IMG/VR virus record: IMGVR_UViG_3300034118_000979
Location: 1 to 52,582 of that record
DNA: 52,582 bases
DNA from: a virus
Direction: 5' to 3' (one strand)
Part shown: piece after piece, positions 1 through 9,643 of the stretch
How the letters are laid out: the number at the start of each line of letters is the position of its first letter
How positions within the stretch are numbered: position 1 is the first letter of the stretch
The notes under the pieces: generated by a model
The model's database searches: none
Seen by the model: the letters and a program-made list of their open reading frames with translations, nothing else
Told to the model about the DNA's origin: nothing
Made by a program: the position numbers and the translations under genes

Positions 1-3000
1 TCTTTTAATGCTGGCAACGACCAGGACTCTTCATCCTCCGTGCCGCCCGACTCATTGTTTTCTGGCTTTGTCACTGGTTTACGGGTCGCCCGGCGGAGCA
101 CGCGCTTTTTCGTCTTTTTGACCTTCCCTGCCGCCGGTTTCCGTTTTCGACGGACCACCTTCTTCACGGCTTCTTCCTCGGCGGTCTGGTTGTTCATGGC
201 ACCGAGCACCCGCTGATACAGTTTTTTACCCAGTGCATTGCCGCCGTAAATACCCAAGGCGGGCAAGCCAGCATGTAAAAGCAAGTTGGCAAGACCCGGA
301 TCTTCAATTCTGTTATCGAACTTAGATATCAATTTACGTGCGTGGCCGGCCGCGGTGTTGCCGCCAAAAAATCCAAGGCCGGCGCCGGTGCCCGCCGCGA
401 AGTTTTCTGGATTCTTGGTCAAACCGCCATAAGCAGCCCCAAGCAGGGCCGACGCGCCGAGTGCCCGAGAACCCTGCACAAGTGGATTCTTCGTGACAGC
501 GGCTTGGTCTTTAATATTGCTGAATGTGGGTACGCCGCCGATGACGCTGTTGTGAATATAGTTGATATACCCAGGCACGCCTTCATACACGACGTGCGGC
601 AACGAGTCTTGAAAAAACGTTTTAGTTTGAAAACGCAATTTATCGGCCGTCGTAGCGTTGGGGTGTTCTTTCGCATACCGGGCTACCTGCATGCTTAGGC
701 TCGGCCAGTTGTCCTCGTGAAAAATCCAGTTCTTGCCGTGCCGATGAAAGTGCATGCCGGTATACGGATGCCGTAACGTGCGGAATTGCGTCTGCCCGCG
801 CTCTGGCACGGCGACATACGACGGCAAAAACCCAAGTGCTTTCAAATCTTTTTCAGCAAAAGACGACGCTGGTAAAAAACTTCGCGGCAACGAGCCGATC
901 ATGTCAGAGGAAATATCTGGTGTTTTGCGGTGCTTCATTAAGGAGTTTAATAGCGTTCGGCGCGTGGCCTCTATCTGTGCAGCACGTACTGGAGGCCGCG
1001 GGACTTCTGTCGCATACGCCTTAAACACGCTATCTAAATCACTTCGGGACGGTTTAATATCTCGGCTATTCAGTCGTTGCGGTAATTTTGATAGCCAGCC
1101 TGCAGCGCCTCGGGCAGCAGTTGCTGTTCCCCGGGCGGCGTCGCCCATTGTGTTCTTTGCGTCGCCGAACGCCTCCATGGCGTCAGCCGCTTTCTCGGCA
1201 AACCACGTAGCAACGCCGGCAACGGGATCAATGTAATTTGAGTTTTTCACGCTACCCTCTTCGCGCAGGATCTTGCGGAAGACTTCGTTCAGGCGTTCTT
1301 TATCAGCAGTTAAATGCTCTAACACTTCATCACCTGTGCGTTCGCGTTGGTAACCCATCAGTTTACCCAACCACGACGGATCTTCAGAACTAGAGATATA
1401 CCGCTGCACGGCGACGTTCTTCAGTTCTTCGGGCAAGTCTTGATGGCTGTCAAATCGTAAACCCCGGCCCTTGGCTTGTTGGCTGCGAGACTCGTGCCAG
1501 TGCGGGTCTAACAGCTGTATTAAACTCGTGCCCTTGGTGGAGATACCCTCGGCTGCGGCTGGGCCTAACAGCAATGCCCGCAGTTTGCCCTCGTTGTAAT
1601 CTTTGAGGGCCTGCTGGCGTTGCTTTACCGGAATGCTACCGTGGAAAATACCGTGCGGAATCTTGGCTTTCTCTAACGCCGAACTGTATGGCTTCAGGCC
1701 AGAGTCAATAAAGTTGGAATAAATGATGGCTTTTTTACGGGGGTCTGAGTCCAGCACGCCTTGCAGGTTTTTCATGGCCGTCTGTAACTTGGACGATTGC
1801 CCGAACGCGCGGCCTGGATCTTTGTCATATCGAAATGGCTGCGTAGACAACGAGACTTGGCGAAGGCCCGTGAGAAAACTATTTAACTTGGCCAATTCAT
1901 CGCGGGACATGGGAAACTCTTTGTCGAGTTTCCAGAGAAAGCCCGGCGGGATCTTCGTACGAATGGCTTTCTGAATCTTTTGCTGGTCGGGCGACAGGGG
2001 CACGCGAATGACTTCTTCATTCACGTTGACGCCTTCTGGAGTCTTACTGGGCTGATAATCAATCTTGCCCCGTAGCAAACCCCGTAACTGGTCTTCGTTC
2101 TTGACAACTCCTCGCTCACCAGGCGCCACACCGCGAAACCAATTGACCACGCCGGGGTTCACACTCTCGTAGTCAATAAAACGCTTCTCAAAGTCTTCGG
2201 GCGTAATGTTCTTGTTGTGCAGCATGCCCAGCAAGTTAGCCAGGTCACTCGGCGAATTCGTGACGGGCGAGCCAGTCAGTAGCAGCAAGTTTTTGGCATT
2301 CCGGGCTACGCGCTTTGCCGCCTGACCACTAGCCGACCCAGGATTCCGCAACCGGTGGGCTTCGTCCATGATGACCGTGTCGGGCTGCTCAGCGAAGTTC
2401 TTGCCTAACGCCAGCCCCGTATACGACATGATCTCTGGGCTTGAGTTCGTAGTGAACTTGCCTACTTCTTTTTCGAAGTTGCCCTTGAGTGCCGCCGGGA
2501 CCACGATGCCGTAATCGTCTTTGTATTTCTTCTTGGCCGCCTCAGCAGCAGCAATCGCCGAGAGCGACTTGCCAGAACCCAGCCCGTGATACACCAGCAA
2601 GCGCGACTCGTCGTTCGTTACGCGGTCTGCAATGCGTTGCTGATGGTCCTGCAGTTTTATGTCAGGATTAAGATCGGCTGTTTTGAGAATTGACGGTGAT
2701 GGCGCGAGAGACGGATAGCCCGCTGTTTCGCGAAACTTTTTGAGCCGGGCTGCCAGCAACTCTTTTTGTTTTTGACTCCGCAACCACGCCTGCGAGATCA
2801 ACGCTAAGTCCGTCATCTCTTTGTCGATATTACCTTGCGTCGACAATGCCGTTTGCGTGTCGGTCAGGTGCTGCGGCAATGCAGCTAAAAGGTGGGCCCG
2901 GTCACTCCACTTAGGGGCAAATTTAGTCAGGTCATTGGCTTGCTTTTGTGCCACGTACTTTTGCATCGCCTTGGCCTTGTAGGCGTCCAGCATCTCAGTC

Positions 3001-3359
3001 GTGGCTTGGCTCTGATCGGGTGCTACTAACTTAGCTGGATCGACGCCCCAATTCCGTAAGGCCCAGCCGCGGCGGGGTGTGGGGCTTTTTTTAAACGGGC
3101 CGCCGTGGCGAGCTTTAAAACTCAGCCAGCGTTTGATCTGCCTGTCGTCCTCGCCTTGAATCCTGCGCCCAGACGAATAACGCTTGTACCACTGAGCCCA
3201 GCCCTTGGGGTCGTGCTCGCTGATCCATTCGGGCTTCCAGGCCCCAAGACTGGCTAACCGCGGACCTTGGCCCCGGTAGAGCGAGTCGTACACGCCGAGG
3301 TTCTCTAATTGCTCGGGTGTGTAATCAGGTTGGAATTGGGCGTGCAGGTCGTCGGACAT
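1..3359 (-). CDS. SNF2-like helicase fused to virion-type tail (C terminus off window)
   Basis: An open frame of about 1119 codons starts at ATG 3359 and is still open at base 1. Superfamily 2 helicase motifs are visible: Walker A GLGSGKS at residues 259-265, DEAH at 332-335, TGSP (motif III) at 362-365 and a motif VI-like KGRGLR near 630-635. After about residue 670 the protein stops looking like an enzyme. It has Ala-rich helices, Gly/Ala-rich hydrophobic stretches like the glycine-zipper proteins downstream, then a very basic Lys/Arg segment before the edge. The start overlaps the stop of the upstream gene (TGATG). Known of the family: SNF2-type ATPases move on or remodel DNA. Inferred: a helicase packaged in or attached to the virion. 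The C-terminal length is unknown. Confidence 0.85.
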   Translation of the reverse strand, partial: MSDDLHAQFQPDYTPEQLENLGVYDSLYRGQGPRLASLGAWKPEWISEHDPKGWAQWYKRYSSGRRIQGEDDRQIKRWLSFKARHGGPFKKSPTPRRGWALRNWGVDPAKLVAPDQSQATTEMLDAYKAKAMQKYVAQKQANDLTKFAPKWSDRAHLLAALPQHLTDTQTALSTQGNIDKEMTDLALISQAWLRSQKQKELLAARLKKFRETAGYPSLAPSPSILKTADLNPDIKLQDHQQRIADRVTNDESRLLVYHGLGSGKSLSAIAAAEAAKKKYKDDYGIVVPAALKGNFEKEVGKFTTNSSPEIMSYTGLALGKNFAEQPDTVIMDEAHRLRNPGSASGQAAKRVARNAKNLLLLTGSPVTNSPSDLANLLGMLHNKNITPEDFEKRFIDYESVNPGVVNWFRGVAPGERGVVKNEDQLRGLLRGKIDYQPSKTPEGVNVNEEVIRVPLSPDQQKIQKAIRTKIPPGFLWKLDKEFPMSRDELAKLNSFLTGLRQVSLSTQPFRYDKDPGRAFGQSSKLQTAMKNLQGVLDSDPRKKAIIYSNFIDSGLKPYSSALEKAKIPHGIFHGSIPVKQRQQALKDYNEGKLRALLLGPAAAEGISTKGTSLIQLLDPHWHESRSQQAKGRGLRFDSHQDLPEELKNVAVQRYISSSEDPSWLGKLMGYQRERTGDEVLEHLTADKERLNEVFRKILREEGSVKNSNYIDPVAGVATWFAEKAADAMEAFGDAKNTMGDAARGTATAARGAAGWLSKLPQRLNSRDIKPSRSDLDSVFKAYATEVPRPPVRAAQIEATRRTLLNSLMKHRKTPDISSDMIGSLPRSFLPASSFAEKDLKALGFLPSYVAVPERGQTQFRTLRHPYTGMHFHRHGKNWIFHEDNWPSLSMQVARYAKEHPNATTADKLRFQTKTFFQDSLPHVVYEGVPGYINYIHNSVIGGVPTFSNIKDQAAVTKNPLVQGSRALGASALLGAAYGGLTKNPENFAAGTGAGLGFFGGNTAAGHARKLISKFDNRIEDPGLANLLLHAGLPALGIYGGNALGKKLYQRVLGAMNNQTAEEEAVKKVVRRKRKPAAGKVKKTKKRVLRRATRKPVTKPENNESGGTEDEESWSLPALK

Positions 3360-3613
3360 CAGGCGGCCTTTTTCACGGATAATACGACGGCACACAGGCC
3401 ACAGGCGGCTGACGCCAACCCGAGGAATCTCGCCCATGTGTACACGTCAATATACCATGAAAAGCCCAGCACGACTGCCATCGACCCTACAATAAACGCC
3501 AAGATGTAGCGTTTAAAGTAATACAGAGTTAACGCCACGGGGCCGCACAAAAAAATCGAGCAAAATACGCCCACCATGAGTGTGACCATCACAAGCGTGG
3601 TTAAACTTTCCAT
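3359..3613 (-). CDS. Small membrane protein, unknown function
   Basis: 84 residues, nearly all hydrophobic, with two to three likely membrane segments (about residues 5-30, 34-52 and 60-80) and a short basic C terminus (KKAA). ATG follows directly on the stop of the secreted protease gene upstream (TAA then ATG), and its own stop overlaps the helicase start (TGATG), so the three are translationally coupled. I recognise no family. The position after a secreted protease could suit a membrane partner, but this is only context. Confidence 0.65.
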   Translation of the reverse strand: MESLTTLVMVTLMVGVFCSIFLCGPVALTLYYFKRYILAFIVGSMAVVLGFSWYIDVYTWARFLGLASAACGLCAVVLSVKKAA

Positions 3614-4495
3614 TTATTTCTCCGCCACGTCAGGCCCTAGGGTTGTCTGACCAAGAATAAACCGCTCGTGCTTTTCAATCTGCTCGGCAATCCAGTCTGT
3701 GTACAGGCTTACGCGTGTAAACGCTGCTTCGTCGCCGTAGGTGCCGTCTGGCTTTTTATCTACGGCCATTAAGAACGAATTAATACCGGCTAATTTGTTG
3801 CCAATGAACATGCCGCCCCCAGAGTCCCCAGGTGCAATCATGAACTCCAGCGGGAACCTGTCATGTGTCACGCTCGGAGTGCAAATCAGAATCGTGCGTT
3901 CGCTGGAATCAATGCGGTTGTGGCCGGCTCGTTTCTTATTGTCGTCAAAGACATGGCCGGTGTGAAACGTACCGCGGCGGCCATAACCAGCAATTGTGGC
4001 GGCCTTGCCTGTCTCATCTAAGTCTTCATATAGCGGTATGTAAAAGGGCAACTCAAATGGCTTCGCCGAGTAGCACAGCGCAATATCGTGAAAGCCAAAC
4101 TTCTCGTCTTCAAACAAGTGATGAATAATGACCTTGTCGACGGGGTATTTAATTTTGTCGTCTGTTTCGGCGACGGTAAGCGTAGCCCCGTGCACAACAT
4201 GGGCCGCCGTTAGCATCCAGTGCGGCTTGATGACGACCGCAGAACCCACCTGGAATTCAACGTCAGGTGATATGTCGCTGTCTGGTTTCGGAACCAACGA
4301 GAGCGTTTCAATCTGCTCAGGATCTTTGTCGAGAACTAGGGTGCGAAGGCGGACGACAGTAGGAAAACTTTTACCGAACTCGAGATATTTTTCGTCAGGT
4401 GTGTTGGGATCGATCGTGCCCGCTAGCGCTCTATGCAACGTTAGTGACAAAATCAAAAACGTAATAAGTCGTCGAAATAGTTCGTATCCGTCCAT
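3614..4495 (-). CDS. Secreted trypsin-like serine protease (S1 family)
   Basis: 293 residues. The N terminus has a basic then hydrophobic segment (about residues 8-25) ending ALAG, which reads as a signal peptide. The chymotrypsin-fold triad is complete: His99 in TAAH, Asp137 in HDIAL and Ser225 in GDSGGG. A good Shine-Dalgarno AGGAG lies 8 bases before ATG 4495. The protein should be exported and cleave proteins outside the cytoplasm; substrate unknown. It lies in a run of virion-type genes, so it could be a virion or lysis factor, or a weapon against host surface proteins. Such secreted S1 proteases are uncommon in phages. The 122-base gap upstream contains a short dyad and AT-rich sequence and may carry a promoter. 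Confidence 0.9.
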   Translation of the reverse strand: MDGYELFRRLITFLILSLTLHRALAGTIDPNTPDEKYLEFGKSFPTVVRLRTLVLDKDPEQIETLSLVPKPDSDISPDVEFQVGSAVVIKPHWMLTAAHVVHGATLTVAETDDKIKYPVDKVIIHHLFEDEKFGFHDIALCYSAKPFELPFYIPLYEDLDETGKAATIAGYGRRGTFHTGHVFDDNKKRAGHNRIDSSERTILICTPSVTHDRFPLEFMIAPGDSGGGMFIGNKLAGINSFLMAVDKKPDGTYGDEAAFTRVSLYTDWIAEQIEKHERFILGQTTLGPDVAEK

Positions 4496-4618
4496 GGGAT
4501 GTTTCTCCTGCTATACATATAGCCCCCGAAGTAACCCGTCGGATTTATTTTACACCACGCTGTTATTCACAACACTACGCCCAGGTTCTCGTCACTTGGG
4601 CGGATAGCCCATCCTGCA

Positions 4619-5296
4619 TCAGTAAAATTTCTTGTTTTTGTCGAAGTAAACTTTCTTAAAACGCGCCCATTCTTCTTTTACCGGGTCCCATTTGAAACCG
4701 CGGGCGAGTTCTTCTTTTGCCACCGCAGGGTCAACGGCTTGACCAGCACGGACCCCGACGGTAGGCGGACTAGCAATCCACTTGCCGCTATCGTCTTTCA
4801 TTTGATTCATGTACTCGTAAAAATCGTCATTTCTGGGGCCGGCAATCAAAGTTTTTTCTTCAAAGGTTTCATCGAGTGTACGCGGATGTATTTTATTGAT
4901 CGTGCTATACACCGGATTTTTTATGCCTTTCTGGGGCATGCGCCGTGCGTAACGTTCAATTTCTTTAAACCGAGCAAAGTCTCGTTTCGTGTGGGTCGGT
5001 GCTTGACCAATAATCGCGTCACGCCAGTCTAAAGAACGATAGTCTGGCATAAGTGCGTCTTCTAATTTGTATTTAAGCGCTAATCCCAGCCCGGGAGTTT
5101 TGTACTCAGCAAGTCCGCCGGTTAAACCGCCGGCGCCAGCACCAATCAACGCGTTACGCAGCCGATGCTTTTTAGATGTCAAAGCCCCGGCACCCGCGCC
5201 GACCGCGGTACCTGCTAACGGCAATAGCAAATTTGGTGCGACCATAGGAGCACGCAAACTTGAAGCGATTTTCTGCCCAAAAGAATATGGTGTCAT
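4619..5296 (-). CDS. Glycine-zipper virion-type protein
   Basis: 225 residues. It opens with MTPYSFGQK, sharing a short aromatic-x-F-G-Q/S motif with other proteins of this cluster. Residues about 20-70 are Gly/Ala-rich and hydrophobic with small-xxx-small spacing typical of glycine zippers. The rest is charged and soluble, with no recognised fold. The stop codon of the gene upstream lies 9 bases before this start, and the Shine-Dalgarno is weak (GAAG). Similar small glycine-zipper proteins are often found among virion or ejection genes of large phages; that role is inferred. Confidence 0.6.
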   Translation of the reverse strand: MTPYSFGQKIASSLRAPMVAPNLLLPLAGTAVGAGAGALTSKKHRLRNALIGAGAGGLTGGLAEYKTPGLGLALKYKLEDALMPDYRSLDWRDAIIGQAPTHTKRDFARFKEIERYARRMPQKGIKNPVYSTINKIHPRTLDETFEEKTLIAGPRNDDFYEYMNQMKDDSGKWIASPPTVGVRAGQAVDPAVAKEELARGFKWDPVKEEWARFKKVYFDKNKKFY

Positions 5297-5305
5297 GTTT
5301 TTACT

Positions 5306-5839
5306 TCACGCGTGGGGATCACCGGGGCCCATCGGTCCGTCGTTGGACGACGCATCAAAATCAGACGCGTTAGGGAAGCGAATATCAATCGGCCTGTCGG
5401 GTCCGAACTGCGGCTTCGGCGGCGGCATCCGCAAGGCCGGCGCTTTAATACGCTGGCCAATCGTCCTAGCCTGCCGGTCAACGCTTTGACCCATCGGTGT
5501 TAACTTAGCCACATTGTCGCCACGAGTCAGTTCAGCCTTTGATTTGCCGGTAAACAATCCGCGGGCAAAGTTGTAGGCGTCATTCGTAGCGTTCGGTGCA
5601 TACTGATCGGCTGCGACGCCGCCAGCACCGCCCAAAAGACCGCCGCCTAATGCACCACGCAGCATAGCCGCCAAACGGCTTCGGGGCTGCTTGCTCATCA
5701 GCCGGCCCTCATCGTCATACTCTTCTTCAGAGCCAGGGGCAGCGAAACCATACAGGCCGCCCAGTGCAGCACCTAAGCCAGCACCCGGAAGAACGTTCGA
5801 GCCAAACTTATAAGCAGCGGTCTTTTCTTTTTCTTTCAC
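5306..5839 (-). CDS. Glycine-zipper virion-type protein, GTG start
   Basis: 177 residues from GTG 5839, chosen because AAAGGAG lies 6 bases before it; an upstream in-frame GTG at 5863 has no such site. The protein opens with a Lys/Glu-rich stretch, then AAYKFGS (the recurring aromatic-x-F-G motif). Two Gly/Ala-rich zipper-like blocks follow, separated by an acidic loop with EEEYDDEG, and the C terminus is Pro-rich. Its organisation resembles the 225-residue neighbour, so the pair may be paralogous. No enzyme motif is seen. Confidence 0.6.
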   Translation of the reverse strand: MKEKEKTAAYKFGSNVLPGAGLGAALGGLYGFAAPGSEEEYDDEGRLMSKQPRSRLAAMLRGALGGGLLGGAGGVAADQYAPNATNDAYNFARGLFTGKSKAELTRGDNVAKLTPMGQSVDRQARTIGQRIKAPALRMPPPKPQFGPDRPIDIRFPNASDFDASSNDGPMGPGDPHA

Positions 5840-5872
5840 GGCTTTCTCCTTTGATGTATTCACTCAACTAGT

Positions 5873-8800
5873 TTACACGTTCGTTGGCTCTGTACCGTCT
5901 AAATACAGCGTGCCGATGATATTTGCCGATACGCAGCAACCCCCCACGTCGCCGTTTTCTTGCGGGGCTAATATTTCTTGAGGCGTTTCATTTGGCACCC
6001 AGACCGGAGCACTTTGCATAGACATGGCATTAGCGGCTGGGCGCTCTGCTGTTTCCATAAAATGTGCCTTAAATGTTTCGTTTGTCTGGCACAGCCGATA
6101 ACCCATGTCAAGCAAAGCGCCAACCGATACATTTGTTCGCACATTATTATTGCGATCATATGACATGAGTTCGCCAGGCACGCCGGGTAGCCAAGATTGG
6201 CAGTTTGTAGACGCGTGCTCCCAGTGCAAACCAACAGCCCCCGACAGGCTGTAAGGCCATACCGAAAGTAACGGGATGTGAGTAAAAACGCGCCTATCAA
6301 GCGAGTTGCGTAATCGCACGTGTTCTTGATAGCCGATGAGTGCGTTTTTAAAAATTGTGCCAGAAAGAAGATATTTGCTAGGGCACCACGTCGGCTGTGT
6401 TACGCCGGTATTCCACGTAGACGATGAGCCAATACCCAGCGCATGCCCCAACTCATGCGCCAGTACCGCAGTACTTTGGGTGTACGCTAAATTTCGAGTA
6501 ATCATACACGAGACAGGCACAACATAACCGCCACTTGCCGTAACAATTAGGGCGAAGCTGGCCGCGCAGTTTGCTGCCCAGTACTGGCCCGGCTCATTCG
6601 TATCTTGGCTGCTGATAACAACGCCAGAAAAACTAAGATAACCCGCTAACGCGGTATACACGGCAGCCGGTAACGCTACTACGGTATTCCAGTAGCCGCC
6701 GGCACTTATGTAATCCCGTTTAAGTTGCGCCGCGCTGGAAGGCATCGCGTTAATGTTTACAAAATTCCAAAGTGGTCGTGGCACGATGTTCGTAAACGTC
6801 TGCAGCGGTTGCCCGTAACCAGAGAATTTACCTGCGTTCACGCCCAGGCCTAAAAACGACGGAACAATTCGGAAGTCATACGATCTGTTATTTTCCAGCG
6901 GTGCCCCGGCATGTGACGTTACATCAATCCAGGTTGTCTGCGGCGGCACAGTTCTAAGGCGAGTGTAAATCGCAGCCTGATCATTTGCCGCAGGTGATAT
7001 TCGCGAAAAAATGTCATAGCCACTAAAGTTGGACGGCATCGGGGCATTCGGCGCTTCCCACGCGAGCAGAACGCGCTTATCCCCGTGATGCCAACGTGCG
7101 TTTCTAGGTCGGCTAGAGAACGACATAGATTTACCCTGCGAGACAAACAAACCAGCGCCGGTATCTTGATATGGGCCGATGTGCAAGTGCCCGGGAGCCG
7201 CACCGACGTTGACATTATTTAATTGCATTCCACTGGGGTAATTGAAGTATTGCAGGCCTACTTCAAGTGAAATCGAATTTAAATTGAAAGCCCGCATACG
7301 GCCAGGAGTTCGCCAGCCAGAGTTGTAGTACGCATTTTCAAGGCAGTAGATTAAGCCGTTCTCGTCAAGGCCGACGCCGGTCACATTGCCGTTAAAATTT
7401 TTCTTCCCTACGATATCGTTTGACGTGCAGTTAATTACAAACAACGAGCCATTTTTCATGGTACGAATTGGTGTGCCGGACGAATCATTTGCAATAATCT
7501 CTTCAGGGTTATTGCGTCCGCCAGCAATCAGAAGATTTCTCGCCTCGGCCAGGCTCAGATACAGCCCGCGTGTTTTGCCGTAGCCATACACGCCGTCTGA
7601 GGGCAGCACAATTGTCGATACGCCTGTGCCGGCCGCGCCTCCGCTAAACGCCGTTGCTAAGTTAATGACTTTAATGCCGGCGTCTTCGGTTGCTACATAA
7701 AGCCGATTCAATGCTTTATGCACGCACACGTCGTACAGAGCTACGCCCAGATCAATTGAACCTACGATCTGTTTCGTTGCCACATTAATGGCTTTGATTG
7801 TGCCGTAATTTCTTTCTGTGACATACAATATGCCTGTCGCTGTGTTGTACGACACACCGCTATACAACTCAGTGCGGCCGGCTGTTTTAACGTCAATTGT
7901 GTCGGTTACAGCCGAAGTGGCTACGTCAACGATAGAAACAGTCCCGTCTCCGCTATTGACGACAAAGACTTTTTGATTGGGCTGATTTACCCCGTCGGCG
8001 CCAATGACGCCTTCCAGTGTTGTCGTCATGCCGCGAAACGGCGGATACGCATCAGAGCCACGGCCAACAGTGATGGTCGTGCCGCCGGTCCAACTCAAAG
8101 TTGTTCCGCCGCGCCGAACAACCAACGTGTTCCCGGTTAAAGGAAGTTGGTACAGCCGGTGCGGCAACTGGTCGATTGTCGTACCGGCAGGCAACGAAGG
8201 CCGCGTGATGTGCTTGGTCGTAACAATAGGGAGCACAGTATTTATCGGCGGGTTCGGCAGTTGCGCCGAGTACATTGGATAGTGCCAGACAACATTGCTA
8301 CTGAGCGTGTATCGGGTTGTAAATCCGGCACTGGTTGGTGGTTCTTCACCGACGTTGGTGCCTACCATCACCCACGGCCCCATTATTGTCGGTTGCGTGG
8401 GCTCGCTGAACGCCGCAAGTAATTCACCTGGCCGAGGATTCGTGCTTGTTACCGGCGGCGTGTATTTACGCTGTACAGCAAAAATGTAATTTGTGAAGTT
8501 CTGCAGTCCGCTGACCAAAGTACCCTCGTTGGAGACTATAGCGTTGCGGACAGCCAGCCGCCATGGCTTTGACAGCGCTGTGGTGTAGTAAATATCTGCA
8601 AGCGTCACAGGCGTCCGGGCTGAATAATAACCGTCGCCGCCCGTAGGGCCTGAAACCCAGCGAACGCGTATGCCGCCAGGGGCAGGCGTAGCCGTTACGT
8701 TTGTAGCCGGTGAAAGGCTCGCCGCTAGCGGGGCCACTTCAATCGGGTCGCTATAGTTGTTGCCGCACTCGCTGTTACGGGAGACGCGCACTCTGTACGT

Positions 8801-9613
8801 CGCCGGTTTGCCATTGATGGTTTTCGCCCAAAGTCGTAATCGCACGCCAAGACCCGGCGTTATGAAGGTGCCGCCTATGTTCGGCGGATTTGGAATTACA
8901 TTGCCGCCAATGACCTCCGCGTCTAACCACGTATTGGGCAGCGCCGGATCTTCGTACCAAACGCGATATGACTTGATGTCTTCAGCAATAGGCTGGTCAG
9001 GCGGTAACCACGTGAGGTCAACAGCGTTCAATAACGAAAAAGTGTTCGACCAGCGCGGCTTCGAGGGGGGAACACTGCACGGCGGCGGCGGAAGTGAACT
9101 TACGGGAGTCAACGGTACAGTCCAAACTGGCACTTCGGGAGACAATGCGCTTTCAATTTGCACGTCTTCGTTGTCGATCACAGCGCTCACGGCAGCGTAC
9201 TGCAGCAGCCGCTCGGGCCAGCCTTGGCTAGACGTGCGTTCTGCCATCAGCGTCCAGCCAGCCGGATATGCCGCCGGATTAAAACTGGCGGTTGAACTGC
9301 AGTCTGCTAATGTTGGCGCGTAAAAACCGTTGCACTCAACATTAAAATTGACGGCTGCGATATAGCTGCTTCCGGCATACTGCACGATGTCATTCACGCT
9401 GTAAGATGTCTCTGCGTCCCATTCGCCACGAGCGGGGTACAGCAATCCCATGTCGATAAGGTCGGCTTCCGCGACAGTATCGTGCAGGGTGTACGCAGTC
9501 GTTGACGGTAAACGCTTATAGACTTTGTAATGCGTGGCACCAGGCACAGCCGTCCACGTGGTACCCAAGAACTCAACAGACGTAATTGTCGGGGCAGCAA
9601 TAAAGTCAGACAT
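5873..9613 (-). CDS. Multidomain tail protein: FN3, YVTN propeller, leishmanolysin-like protease
   Basis: 1246 residues with AAGGA upstream of ATG 9613. Order by eye: an FN3-like domain (about 5-60); a short carbohydrate-binding-like stretch (SYSVNDIVQYAG, about 70-85); two or more FN3-like domains (about 180-420); a YVTN-type beta-propeller (about 540-780) with repeats such as VFVVNSGDGTVSIVDVAT; another FN3-like domain (about 840-930); then a metallopeptidase domain. The last has HELGHALG (zinc ligands His1053 and His1057, catalytic Glu1054), a likely third ligand at His1130 (LHW) and ELM at 1148-1150 as Met-turn, then LLDMGY. That order fits family M8 (leishmanolysin-like) rather than M10, because the residue 10 after the first His is Ser. 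Probably a tail protein that binds and cuts cell-surface material. Confidence 0.8.
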   Translation of the reverse strand: MSDFIAAPTITSVEFLGTTWTAVPGATHYKVYKRLPSTTAYTLHDTVAEADLIDMGLLYPARGEWDAETSYSVNDIVQYAGSSYIAAVNFNVECNGFYAPTLADCSSTASFNPAAYPAGWTLMAERTSSQGWPERLLQYAAVSAVIDNEDVQIESALSPEVPVWTVPLTPVSSLPPPPCSVPPSKPRWSNTFSLLNAVDLTWLPPDQPIAEDIKSYRVWYEDPALPNTWLDAEVIGGNVIPNPPNIGGTFITPGLGVRLRLWAKTINGKPATYRVRVSRNSECGNNYSDPIEVAPLAASLSPATNVTATPAPGGIRVRWVSGPTGGDGYYSARTPVTLADIYYTTALSKPWRLAVRNAIVSNEGTLVSGLQNFTNYIFAVQRKYTPPVTSTNPRPGELLAAFSEPTQPTIMGPWVMVGTNVGEEPPTSAGFTTRYTLSSNVVWHYPMYSAQLPNPPINTVLPIVTTKHITRPSLPAGTTIDQLPHRLYQLPLTGNTLVVRRGGTTLSWTGGTTITVGRGSDAYPPFRGMTTTLEGVIGADGVNQPNQKVFVVNSGDGTVSIVDVATSAVTDTIDVKTAGRTELYSGVSYNTATGILYVTERNYGTIKAINVATKQIVGSIDLGVALYDVCVHKALNRLYVATEDAGIKVINLATAFSGGAAGTGVSTIVLPSDGVYGYGKTRGLYLSLAEARNLLIAGGRNNPEEIIANDSSGTPIRTMKNGSLFVINCTSNDIVGKKNFNGNVTGVGLDENGLIYCLENAYYNSGWRTPGRMRAFNLNSISLEVGLQYFNYPSGMQLNNVNVGAAPGHLHIGPYQDTGAGLFVSQGKSMSFSSRPRNARWHHGDKRVLLAWEAPNAPMPSNFSGYDIFSRISPAANDQAAIYTRLRTVPPQTTWIDVTSHAGAPLENNRSYDFRIVPSFLGLGVNAGKFSGYGQPLQTFTNIVPRPLWNFVNINAMPSSAAQLKRDYISAGGYWNTVVALPAAVYTALAGYLSFSGVVISSQDTNEPGQYWAANCAASFALIVTASGGYVVPVSCMITRNLAYTQSTAVLAHELGHALGIGSSSTWNTGVTQPTWCPSKYLLSGTIFKNALIGYQEHVRLRNSLDRRVFTHIPLLSVWPYSLSGAVGLHWEHASTNCQSWLPGVPGELMSYDRNNNVRTNVSVGALLDMGYRLCQTNETFKAHFMETAERPAANAMSMQSAPVWVPNETPQEILAPQENGDVGGCCVSANIIGTLYLDGTEPTNV

Positions 9614-9643
9614 AAGCCATCCTTGCTAAAGATTGGGTTTCAA

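Noticed and set aside
5873-9613. M10-type metzincin (HExxHxxGxxH)
   Set aside because: Residue 1063, where the third His should be, is Ser. The distant His1130 and the ELM/LLDMGY blocks fit the M8 layout better.
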